DNA from: Leptospira_A soteropolitanensis
GTDB lineage: Bacteria > Spirochaetota > Leptospiria > Leptospirales > Leptospiraceae
Assembly: GCF_026151335.1 (NCBI RefSeq)
Contig: NZ_JAMQPP010000006.1
Length of the DNA: 64,000 nt
Strand: one strand, 5' to 3'
Shown: one piece after another, positions 1-7,138 of the stretch
Numbering within the stretch: the first letter of the stretch is position 1
Layout of the letters: every line of letters begins with the position of its first letter
Position numbers and translations under genes: made by a program
The notes under the pieces: model-generated
What the model saw: only the letters and a program-made list of their open reading frames with translations
The model's database searches: none
Told to the model about the DNA's origin: nothing

Positions 1-1824
1 ACAGCACAAACCAAAGATGTGGATGAATATGTGGAAGAGTTAAAATCGGCTCTTCGAGAATCCGCACATGAAATTTTAGAAACAGCAGAAGAAAAAGCCA
101 AAGAATCCGAAGAAATCGTCACAGAAAAGATTCGTATCGCCAATGCCAACTTAGAACAATTTGTCAGCAAATGGGAAGACGAACTCGGTAAAATTCGGGA
201 AGACCAAAATTATAGTATTGAAAGACTCCAAGACCGCCTAAAAGAAATTCATATAGAAGGTGCTGACCTACTCGGTGAATTTCAAAACCAATTCCAAAAA
301 GCAAAAGCTAATTTGGATATGGCAGCAGAGTCCAAAACCAAAGAAAGTATCTCCCGATTAGAAGAAGAAGCGAAACTGGCTCGTAGCGAAGTCGAACGAA
401 TCCTCAAACATTTAGAAGAATCGGGTGAATCCTTTTTCAATTTACAAGAAGAGAAAATGGATAGGCTCAATGAAACCATTGATTCTAAAATCTCTCACCA
501 ATTGACAAAACTCCTTGATAAAGGAAATGTCCAATTAGGCCAACTGGAAGAAAAAATTTCAAACCATCTAAATACCGTCAAACGCAACTTAGACGAAAGT
601 ATCAAACGTTCTAAAGACGAATCTAAAAAACAAATTGAAACTTATCAAAGAGACTACGAAAAGTCTTTCAAAGAGATTGCAAAAGAAAGCCAAGACTTCT
701 TAAAAGAAAGTTTAGATCGTTTCCAGGATTTAAAACAAGAAATCAAAAATGGATTGGAGGATCTAAACGATACCAAAGAAGAAACTCTTTCTAGTTTCCA
801 ATCCGAGATGGAAACATTAAAAGAAGATATCTTAACTCTTTCGAGTGAGTTAGAAACGGTCAAAGAACATTCTGATTTATTTGCTTCCGCCAAACAGATT
901 GCAGATGAATCCAATCGTGCTGTAGAAGAAATTTCTGAAGCCCTCCGATCCCTTGAAAAAAATCGACCAGACATTGACCTCTACCAATCGGCAATCTCCG
1001 AGTTTTCTGAACTTCGAAAAGAAATCGCAAACGAATTAGAAACTTTAAAAGAAGCTCAGTTCCAAACCGAAGACATCGACAAACAAATACAAATCCTTGC
1101 CTCAAACCTAGTCCATGTATCGGAAACGATGGAAGGTTTTGAACAAAGTTTAAGCGAAGTAAGTTCCATTGAAACTCGGGTAACGAAACTCACAGCAGAA
1201 CAATCTAAAATTGAATCCTTCCTTTCTTCCCTACAAGAGTCACAAGATTCCGTTTTCCATTTGGTAGAAAACTTAGAAGGCCAAAAACACAATACACGGG
1301 AACTCCAAGCCCGCCTCGACATCCTTGACCGCGAAATCGAAGTGGTAGAAGCCCGCGAAAAGGAACTCACAGAAACCATTCGCCAAGCGGAAAACCGCAC
1401 TTCCTTCCTTGTAGAACGAGAAGCTCAAATTGATTCGGTCGAACGTAAGTTTGACAAAATCGAAGAGCTGCTAGGTGATCTTTCCGACCGCCACCGCCAA
1501 ATCCTTACCCTCCAAAAACGTCTGGAAGACCTGAAAGAATCCTCACGCGAAACCAAGGATGATTTGGAATCTCTCCTCGGAGAGGCAGACGAAACCTTCG
1601 AAAAACTCTCCGAATTCCTGGACATTGTCCAAGGGGCCATGCAAAATCCGGTCCCAACGGGGAAATCAGACCGAAAAGTTTCGGGAAATCCCCTTGTCGA
1701 GAGGAAAAGAGCCACCATCCAGAGCCTCCACGACAATTACCAGTGGTCTTCTGAGGCAATTAGCGAAAAATTAAATATTGAAAAATCCCTCGTAGATAAC
1801 ATCCTCGGAGTTAGAAAGAAATAA
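1..1824 (+). CDS. SpiroCoCo-type giant coiled-coil protein (5' end outside window)
   Basis: The frame is open to the first base of the window, so the gene is truncated by the window edge and its true start is not visible. The roughly 600 residues seen are almost entirely heptad-type coiled coil, rich in Glu, Lys, Leu and Ser with few aromatics. The last 45 residues (from NPLVERKRATIQSLHDNYQW) are different and look like a small helix-turn-helix-like fold ending LNIEKSLVDNILGVRKK. Spirochaetes encode very long coiled-coil proteins of this kind (SpiroCoCo family), thought to be structural or cytoskeletal. The histone gene starts 11 bases downstream and map follows, so the three are probably co-transcribed. 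A DNA-binding role for the tail is inference. Confidence 0.75.
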   Translation, partial: TAQTKDVDEYVEELKSALRESAHEILETAEEKAKESEEIVTEKIRIANANLEQFVSKWEDELGKIREDQNYSIERLQDRLKEIHIEGADLLGEFQNQFQKAKANLDMAAESKTKESISRLEEEAKLARSEVERILKHLEESGESFFNLQEEKMDRLNETIDSKISHQLTKLLDKGNVQLGQLEEKISNHLNTVKRNLDESIKRSKDESKKQIETYQRDYEKSFKEIAKESQDFLKESLDRFQDLKQEIKNGLEDLNDTKEETLSSFQSEMETLKEDILTLSSELETVKEHSDLFASAKQIADESNRAVEEISEALRSLEKNRPDIDLYQSAISEFSELRKEIANELETLKEAQFQTEDIDKQIQILASNLVHVSETMEGFEQSLSEVSSIETRVTKLTAEQSKIESFLSSLQESQDSVFHLVENLEGQKHNTRELQARLDILDREIEVVEAREKELTETIRQAENRTSFLVEREAQIDSVERKFDKIEELLGDLSDRHRQILTLQKRLEDLKESSRETKDDLESLLGEADETFEKLSEFLDIVQGAMQNPVPTGKSDRKVSGNPLVERKRATIQSLHDNYQWSSEAISEKLNIEKSLVDNILGVRKK

Positions 1825-1835
1825 CCGAGGTATCC

Positions 1836-2039
1836 ATGTCCGAAGAACAAACAGAATCAACGTCGAAGGAATCCCTAATTGTCACTTCTAAAGTGAAAGC
1901 ATACATCAAAAGTAAGGGATTTATGACTTCTGGCGATGCGATTGAAGGAATCAATGAAGAAATCTACCGATTGATCGACAAAGCTTTGGAAAGAACCTCT
2001 GCCAACAAAAGAACAACGGTTCGCTCCACAGATTTCTAA
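1836..2039 (+). CDS. Bacterial histone (HLp/Bd0055-like histone-fold protein)
   Basis: This 67-residue protein has a single histone fold. Residues 1-12 are an acidic/Ser-rich tail, then helix 1 (TSKVKAYIKSKG), loop 1 (FMTSGDA), a long helix 2 (IEGINEEIYRLIDKALERTS) and the loop 2/helix 3 signature RTTVRSTDF. That signature matches the R-K-T-V-x-x-x-D pattern of archaeal histones, where the Arg-Asp pair bridges loop 2 and helix 3. Helix 3 is very short, as in the Bdellovibrio histone Bd0055 and the Leptospira perolatii histone HLp, which are experimentally characterised DNA-binding proteins. The protein should act in the nucleoid as a dimer or tetramer. It has a Shine-Dalgarno-like GAGG before the ATG and lies between the coiled-coil gene and map, 3 bases from the latter. 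Confidence 0.88.
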   Translation: MSEEQTESTSKESLIVTSKVKAYIKSKGFMTSGDAIEGINEEIYRLIDKALERTSANKRTTVRSTDF

Positions 2040-2042
2040 TCC

Positions 2043-2798
2043 GTGATTTACATTAAAAACAAATCTGAAATTGAAAAGATGAGGAAGGCGGGAAAATTTG
2101 CCGCCGAACTCCTCGTCTATTTAGAACCTTTTGTCAAAGCTGGGGTCACGACCCTGGAGCTGAACGATCTTGCTGAGGCCTATACCAAAAAAAATGGTCA
2201 TAGGTCTGCTCCCCTTGGGTACAAAGGGTTTCCGAAATCCATCTGTTCTTCCATCAATCACGTGGTTTGCCACGGAATTCCCAAAAAAGAGGATGTTCTC
2301 GCCGATGGAGACATTGTCAATCTAGACGTATCACCAATAGTCGACGGATACATTGGAGACACTTCTAAAACCTTTATCGTGGGTGGAAAATCTAGTCCCG
2401 AAGCGGAAAAACTTGTGGCAGATACCGAAAAAGCCATGTGGATCGGAATTGAACAAGTGAAACCAGGAAACCGAATTGATGATATCGGCAATGCCATTGA
2501 TGATTTTCTTACCCCCCTTGGGTATGGAATTGTTCGGGACCTAATGGGTCATGGAGTAGGACGTAATTTCCATGAAGAACCACAAGTTCCTCATTTCCGG
2601 TCTCCCAGAAAACTGGCAAAAATTGAAGCAGGAATGATTTTCACAGTAGAACCGATGGTCAACTTAGGAACTTGGGAAGTGAATTTCGATAAGTCCGACA
2701 AATGGACTGTCCGAACAAAAGATGGAAAACTCTCAGCCCAATTTGAACATACCGTTCTTGTCACAGACAAAGGTTATGAAATTCTAACAAAAGTCTGA
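2043..2798 (+). CDS. map: Type I methionine aminopeptidase
   Basis: Cytosolic metalloprotease that removes the initiator methionine from new proteins. The 251-residue length is typical for the short bacterial type I enzyme. The five metal ligands are all present: D95 (NLDVS), D106 (YIGDTSKT), H170 (MGHGVGRNFHEEP), E203 (FTVEPM) and E235 (QFEHTVLV). H77 in VVCHGIP is the conserved catalytic histidine. Translation starts at GTG three bases after the histone stop codon, which suggests translational coupling; no separate strong ribosome binding site is visible. Being in one unit with the histone and the coiled-coil gene does not imply shared function. Confidence 0.95.
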   Translation: MIYIKNKSEIEKMRKAGKFAAELLVYLEPFVKAGVTTLELNDLAEAYTKKNGHRSAPLGYKGFPKSICSSINHVVCHGIPKKEDVLADGDIVNLDVSPIVDGYIGDTSKTFIVGGKSSPEAEKLVADTEKAMWIGIEQVKPGNRIDDIGNAIDDFLTPLGYGIVRDLMGHGVGRNFHEEPQVPHFRSPRKLAKIEAGMIFTVEPMVNLGTWEVNFDKSDKWTVRTKDGKLSAQFEHTVLVTDKGYEILTKV

Positions 2799-2856
2799 AG
2801 AAATCGTTCTTGCTTTCGCTTCCATTCTATCGTCTAATTTCAAAAGAGGATTTTTT

Positions 2857-2988
2857 ATGAAACTAACCATCACTCTATTTAGCCTTTTTGTCATCACATC
2901 TGCATCTTTTGCGATTTGCCCAGGAAAAGAAAAACGTTCCTGCCCTGGCCATGACAAACTCATTGAATGCCCACACGACGGAAAGTAA
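2857..2988 (+). CDS. Small secreted Cys-rich peptide (43 aa)
   Basis: A short frame with ATG 7 bases after an AGAGG ribosome binding site. Residues 1-19 (MKLTITLFSLFVITSASFA) form a clear signal peptide with an A-x-A-like cleavage region (SFA/I). The mature part is only about 24 residues and contains three cysteines in a CPGKEK-RSCPGHDK-IECPHDGK pattern, so it is probably a small exported, possibly metal- or disulfide-containing peptide. The stop is 6 bases before the next start, so it is likely co-transcribed with the receiver gene. I do not recognise a family. Confidence 0.6.
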   Translation: MKLTITLFSLFVITSASFAICPGKEKRSCPGHDKLIECPHDGK

Positions 2989-2994
2989 TTCGCA

Positions 2995-3390
2995 ATGAAC
3001 AAAGCCATTCTCTTCGTTGATGACGAACAAATCATTCTAATGAGCCTGAAGTCTCAGCTCAAAAAACATTTTGGGAACGAGTATCGTTATGAAACCGCCC
3101 AAAATACGGAAGAGGCTTGGTCGATCATCGAAGAATTGGCAGAAGAAGGAATCGATATCCTCATCATCATTTCTGATTGGCTTATGCCCAACCAAAGAGG
3201 TGATGAGTTTCTTAGGGATGTCCACAAAACATATCCAGAGATTAAGAAAATAATTATTTCTGGTCATATCGATGAACTCTCACTCAACCAATTGAGAGGA
3301 GAAGTAGACCTACATAGTTTTTTAAACAAACCTTGGTCTGAATCGGATTTAATCAAAAAAGTAGAAGACGCCATCGCGAAGATTGCCTAG
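2995..3390 (+). CDS. Single-domain response regulator (CheY-like receiver)
   Basis: The 131 residues are one receiver domain with no output domain. The acidic pocket is D9/D10 (FVDDEQ), the phospho-acceptor is D61 (ISDWLMPNQRG), the switch residue is S89 (IISGH) and the conserved lysine is K112 (NKPW). Such proteins either bind a partner when phosphorylated, as CheY does, or act as phosphate relays. There is no sensor kinase next to it; two kinases lie about 28 and 54 kb away in this window, but no sequence evidence links them. It sits 21 bases upstream of thiM and may share its transcript. Confidence 0.9.
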   Translation: MNKAILFVDDEQIILMSLKSQLKKHFGNEYRYETAQNTEEAWSIIEELAEEGIDILIIISDWLMPNQRGDEFLRDVHKTYPEIKKIIISGHIDELSLNQLRGEVDLHSFLNKPWSESDLIKKVEDAIAKIA

Positions 3391-3411
3391 GTTTTCCTAG
3401 GATACCTCCGC

Positions 3412-4215
3412 ATGTCTCAATCAATCATTCAAAACACTATCGAAGACTTGGAAAATTTACGTTCTAAGTCCCCTCTCGTTCATAATATCACAAACTATGT
3501 AGTCATGAATAACACAGCCAATGCTCTTCTTGCCATTGGTGCTTCTCCCATTATGGCCCATGCCATTGAAGAAGTGGAAGAAATGGTTACAATCTGTTCG
3601 GCTACGGTTATCAACATAGGAACACTCTCTGAACCTTGGATCCAAAGTATGGAAAAAGCTGCGGCAAAAGCGGTGTCTCTTAACAAACCTCTCATTTTAG
3701 ATCCTGTAGGAGCAGGAGCGAGTAACTTGCGTAATATGGCAATTCGTCGTATCCTCGGTGCAGGAAGTCCGAGCATTATCCGAGGAAATGCATCTGAAAT
3801 TCTCTCGACTCTCAATTCTTCTGGAAAAACAAAAGGTGTCGATGCAACAGATTCCTCCGAGTCGGCAGTGGATTCAGGGAAGTCTCTCTCGAAAGTTACG
3901 GGTGGGGTGGTTGTGATCTCAGGAGCTACTGATTATATCTTAAGTGGAACAGAAAAAGCCCAAATACGCAATGGAGATGTTTTGATGACAAAGGTCACTG
4001 GGCTTGGATGCACTGCTTCAGCCATTTGTGGGGCCTTTGCTGCCATCCAACCCAATCAGTTTCGCGCGGCTACTTCTGCTATGGCTGTGATGGGTATTGC
4101 TGGGGAAATGGCAAAATCCAAAACAAGTTCTCCTGGAAGTTTCCAAGTTGCTTTTTTAGATGCCCTCTATGAAATCGGAGCCGATGCCATTAAACAAAAG
4201 TTAAATGGTGAATAA
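3412..4215 (+). CDS. thiM: Hydroxyethylthiazole kinase
   Basis: Phosphorylates 4-methyl-5-(2-hydroxyethyl)thiazole with ATP, the salvage step that supplies the thiazole half of thiamine. The 267-residue ribokinase-like protein shows the family motifs LVHNITNYVVMNNTAN near the N-terminus, LDPVGAGAS, IRGNASEI and the C-terminal TKVTGLGCTASAICGAF anion-hole/active-site segment with its conserved cysteine. It overlaps thiE by 11 bases, so the two are translationally coupled. Only 21 bases separate it from the receiver gene and no TPP riboswitch is visible directly upstream. Confidence 0.95.
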   Translation: MSQSIIQNTIEDLENLRSKSPLVHNITNYVVMNNTANALLAIGASPIMAHAIEEVEEMVTICSATVINIGTLSEPWIQSMEKAAAKAVSLNKPLILDPVGAGASNLRNMAIRRILGAGSPSIIRGNASEILSTLNSSGKTKGVDATDSSESAVDSGKSLSKVTGGVVVISGATDYILSGTEKAQIRNGDVLMTKVTGLGCTASAICGAFAAIQPNQFRAATSAMAVMGIAGEMAKSKTSSPGSFQVAFLDALYEIGADAIKQKLNGE

Positions 4216-4849
4216 AAAACAGATCCGAGGGGTTTATCTTGTCACCGATAGACCCTTATGTATCCACCACAATTTAGCAGAAGTCGTAAAACTTGCCGCC
4301 TTTGGTGGAGTATCTTTTGTCCAACTGAGGGAAAAAGAAGCCGATAGCCGAACATTTTTAGAACTCGCTAAACATTTAAAAACAATCCTAACTCCATTTT
4401 CCATTCCCCTTCTCATCAATGACCGCCTAGACATTTGTTTGGCGGCAGGAGCCGATGGCGTCCATCTGGGACAATCCGATTTACCTTGGTGGGAAGCACG
4501 CAGACTTTTAGGAAATGATGCCTTCATTGGCTTATCCTTAGAAACAAAAGAGGATTACCACTCTCTCATCCAATTGGATCCAAATCCTTCCTTAGATTAT
4601 CTGGCTGTATCTCCTGTATTTGATACCGATACAAAAACCAATACCAAACCAGCATGGGGACTGGAAGGACTCAAATGGTTACGAAGTAAAACCACAATTC
4701 CCATCGTTGCCATCGGAGGAATCAAAGAATCCAATGCAGAAGCAGTGATCCAAGCAGGTGCAGATTCGATTGCAGTAGTGAGTGCGATTTGTTCGGCTAA
4801 AGATCCGAAACTGGCAACGGAAATTTTATCAGATAAGTTTCATTCATAA
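4205..4849 (+). CDS. thiE: Thiamine-phosphate synthase
   Basis: Joins hydroxymethylpyrimidine diphosphate to thiazole phosphate to form thiamine phosphate. This 214-residue TIM-barrel protein has the typical motifs YLVTDRPLC, FVQLREKEADSRTF (pyrophosphate/Mg binding), LLINDRLDICLAAGADGVHL GQ, and IVAIGGI at the C-terminal phosphate site. The start overlaps the end of thiM, and together they form a thiazole salvage pair. No thiD is present in the window, so the pyrimidine kinase must be elsewhere. Confidence 0.95.
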   Translation: MVNKKQIRGVYLVTDRPLCIHHNLAEVVKLAAFGGVSFVQLREKEADSRTFLELAKHLKTILTPFSIPLLINDRLDICLAAGADGVHLGQSDLPWWEARRLLGNDAFIGLSLETKEDYHSLIQLDPNPSLDYLAVSPVFDTDTKTNTKPAWGLEGLKWLRSKTTIPIVAIGGIKESNAEAVIQAGADSIAVVSAICSAKDPKLATEILSDKFHS

Positions 4850-4944
4850 AAAAGAAATGGTTACAAATTGTATTCAACTGAACTCATAAAGTTTATCTTT
4901 TCATATAAATCGAAATCATTTAGTAGTTTAGAGTATTTTTAATT

Positions 4945-5922
4945 TTATTTTTTGGCCTTCCCTTGTTGTAAGTTTCGATTCCAAATTTCAAATCCAATCC
5001 TTTCCATCGGAGAATCTTTAAAATAAGAATCAAACTCTTCTTTGGTGAGTGATGTTTTATTGATAAACTCAGGATCTGTCCAAAAGGCTCTTGGTAAAAA
5101 ACCTGGTTCAGAGGTTTCCACTTCATTTCGTTTGGCGACATTGGCATTCCAAGGACAAACTTCTTGGCATAGGTCACATCCATACACCCAACCTTTTCGA
5201 TCCCAGCTTAGAAATGTTTCCGTTGCTTCCCTTTCTCGCCTATCTTCAATGGTTAGATAAGAAATACATTTTTTTGCATCAATTTGATAGGCTTCGAGTG
5301 CACCGGTAGGACATACATCCAAACATTTCCGGCAACTCCCGCAATGATCCGTGATAATTTCTTTTGGATCCGGCCCACCTAACTCTAAGTCTGTGAGAAT
5401 CGTAGAAAGAAAAAAATAAGATCCTAGTTTTGGATGAATGAGGTTTGTATTTTTTCCTTGCCAGGCTATCCCAGATTCTCTCGAAAGAATTTTTTCTGCC
5501 ACGGGCAAACTATCCACCGATTGGCGAAATTTATGGTTTGGAAACATTACCCTTAAAGTTTTTAAAATGCGATTTCCTTTTTCCTTCAAAATGAGGTGGT
5601 AATCGGAACCTAACGCATAACGAGAAACTTTAGATTCCATCTTAGTAAGAATCTCCTCACCAGCTTTCGAACGGTAAATAAATCCAAGACAAATTGCAGA
5701 ACGAGGTGTAAGGCCTAAATTTTCAAAACGATTCCGAATGGCCAGAGCATGATCTTTTGCAAACCAATCCATATTTCCATATCGGTTGTCACGAATCCAA
5801 ACCTCAAAATTTGCTAAGTCGGATTCAGGAATCTTTGCCTCGGCAAACCCTACCAAAGAAAACCCTTCCACTTCACAAATGGTTTTAATTTGAGAACGGA
5901 TCTGATAGAGTGGACTGGTCAT
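4945..5922 (-). CDS. queG: Epoxyqueuosine reductase
   Basis: Last step of queuosine biosynthesis: reduces epoxyqueuosine in the wobble position of GUN tRNAs, using cobalamin and two [4Fe-4S] clusters. The 325-residue protein has the two ferredoxin-type cluster motifs, CGSCRKCLDVCPTGAL and CDLCQEVCPWN, and the N-terminal family segment with GNMDWFAKDHALAIRNRFEN. Length is within the family range. Its ATG lies head to head with the next gene on the other strand, the two start codons overlapping by 2 bases, so their control regions must lie inside each other's coding sequence. Confidence 0.93.
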   Translation of the reverse strand: MTSPLYQIRSQIKTICEVEGFSLVGFAEAKIPESDLANFEVWIRDNRYGNMDWFAKDHALAIRNRFENLGLTPRSAICLGFIYRSKAGEEILTKMESKVSRYALGSDYHLILKEKGNRILKTLRVMFPNHKFRQSVDSLPVAEKILSRESGIAWQGKNTNLIHPKLGSYFFLSTILTDLELGGPDPKEIITDHCGSCRKCLDVCPTGALEAYQIDAKKCISYLTIEDRREREATETFLSWDRKGWVYGCDLCQEVCPWNANVAKRNEVETSEPGFLPRAFWTDPEFINKTSLTKEEFDSYFKDSPMERIGFEIWNRNLQQGKAKK

Positions 5923-6307
5923 GGGTGATAAAGAGAATGAAGTATATCTTATGGAATTGCAAGGCCAATTGCCAAGCCATTTGTATGTCCATCTTCCAAA
6001 ACTAGTTTCTCTATTTCCACAAATAGAAGCTTTGGTGACAATTCCGAAGGGATTACCGGAACTTCTACGAAAGGGAATTTATTTTGCCCTGCTCCAATCG
6101 GTAGTGAGATTACTCGAACGAAACACGGACCCTCTCCTGCCTGAAATTCTACCTGAATATGGAGAACTCATTCGTTCGGTTTCTGAAACCTATTCTGTCT
6201 TGAGTCCCGATGCCTCCTCTAATTGGCTCGAGGAATGCATCCAATACGGAGACAAATCCGCTTATCATTGGGAATGGAAACATTTTGATTCCAGAGAGTT
6301 GTTCTGA
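5921..6307 (+). CDS. Hypothetical protein, 128 aa
   Basis: No family recognised. The protein is predicted soluble and mostly helical, with leucine-rich segments (SHLYVHLPKLVSLFPQIEAL, LLRKGIYFALLQSVVRLLER) and no signal peptide. The first ATG overlaps the queG start codon on the other strand; a second ATG at 5951 (MELQGQLPSHLYV) would remove that overlap and is equally plausible. It ends 1 base before the convergent thioesterase gene. Its retention between two well-defined genes with a consistent reading frame supports it being real. Confidence 0.6.
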   Translation: MGDKENEVYLMELQGQLPSHLYVHLPKLVSLFPQIEALVTIPKGLPELLRKGIYFALLQSVVRLLERNTDPLLPEILPEYGELIRSVSETYSVLSPDASSNWLEECIQYGDKSAYHWEWKHFDSRELF

Positions 6308-6308
6308 A

Positions 6309-6704
6309 TTACAATCGTTCCTTTTCTAAAGATTTTAAAAAATCAAGAGGAATTTGTTTTTTGGTTTGTGCTCTATAATCAAAGTATACCTGAACCGTTT
6401 TTGCTTTCACATACACTTTGTTCGTTCTTTTGTCTCGAATTTCATAAGAAAATTCCCAAGAGGTAGTACCAATGGAGGATACCCAAGTTTCAACATAAAT
6501 GGATGTCCCAGGCAGGACCGATGCTATTAAATCCATTTCCACTCGAGCAAGAACAAAAGGAATGTCTTCGAGTTCACTAACAGATAGATAACGATTACAA
6601 AAATCTAACCTTGCTAACTCCAAGTATGCCGAATAACTTGCGTTATTGACTCTACGCATAGGGTCCATGTCATTAAATCGAATTTGGATGTCCGTTTGAA
6701 TCAT
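6309..6704 (-). CDS. Acyl-CoA thioesterase, hot-dog fold (4HBT/YbgC-FadM type)
   Basis: At 131 residues this is a single hot-dog domain. The N-terminal RFNDMDPMRRVNNASYSAYL matches the D-x-D-xx-x-H/R-VNN-xx-Y active-site segment of FadM/YbgC thioesterases, with Asp as catalytic carboxylate; the usual His before VNN is Arg here. The enzyme would hydrolyse acyl-CoA or another acyl thioester in the cytosol; chain-length preference cannot be read from the sequence. Its stop is adjacent to the convergent gene upstream. Confidence 0.85.
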   Translation of the reverse strand: MIQTDIQIRFNDMDPMRRVNNASYSAYLELARLDFCNRYLSVSELEDIPFVLARVEMDLIASVLPGTSIYVETWVSSIGTTSWEFSYEIRDKRTNKVYVKAKTVQVYFDYRAQTKKQIPLDFLKSLEKERL

Positions 6705-6740
6705 ACTACTTTAACATCAGACTAAAACGAAACTTAAACG

Positions 6741-7055
6741 TCACTTCAATGTTTCTAATTTATACTGAATTTGAACAGAGCGTAGCAATCTTCGTTGTTC
6801 GAAACTTCGACCAAAACTAGGGTTCAAAAAAACTTTTTCTATTTTACCTTTGGGAATTCCTAAAGAAATCAAATATCTTTCCACTGCTCGAACCCTTTCC
6901 TTTACCGGCGATTCTATAACAGTTGTATTTTTTCAGTGGCAAGGTTCATTTCTACGCGTAAAACAGGTACAGTGCTTTTAGTTTTTTAAACTTTTTCTCC
7001 AAAACCAAAGCAAAAGAACTCCAGTTCCGACTAACATTAGGGAAATCCAAAACAT
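6741..7055 (-). pseudogene. Decayed OmpA-like (peptidoglycan-binding) gene
   Basis: On the minus strand three pieces in different frames line up as one protein. The first (7055 downwards) reads MFWISLMLVGTGVLLLWFWR, a membrane anchor; the second reads STVPVLRVEMNLATEKIQLL and then stops; the third, running to a TGA at 6741, reads SPVKERVRAVERYLISLGIP followed by a segment ending FEQRRLLRSVQIQY. That last piece is the end of an OmpA C-terminal domain (compare the R-A-x-x-V-x-x-YL-x-x-x-GI and NRR-V-x-I patterns). Two frameshifts separate the pieces. The rest of this 434-base gap shows no other gene. Confidence 0.6.
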
Positions 7056-7138
7056 TTCTCATTAGACAGACCCAAGTTTAGAGAAATTTATTTCAAACGA
7101 GTAGACAAATTCTAAAATTCTTATTAGAATATCGCATT

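Noticed and set aside
282..1759. Several open frames on the opposite strand of the coiled-coil gene
   Set aside because: They are shadows of the highly biased codon pattern of the coiled coil; none has a ribosome binding site or a recognisable domain.
3391..3411. Possible TPP riboswitch in front of thiM
   Set aside because: Only 21 bases separate the preceding stop from the thiM start, far too short for the riboswitch, and no THI-box sequence is seen.
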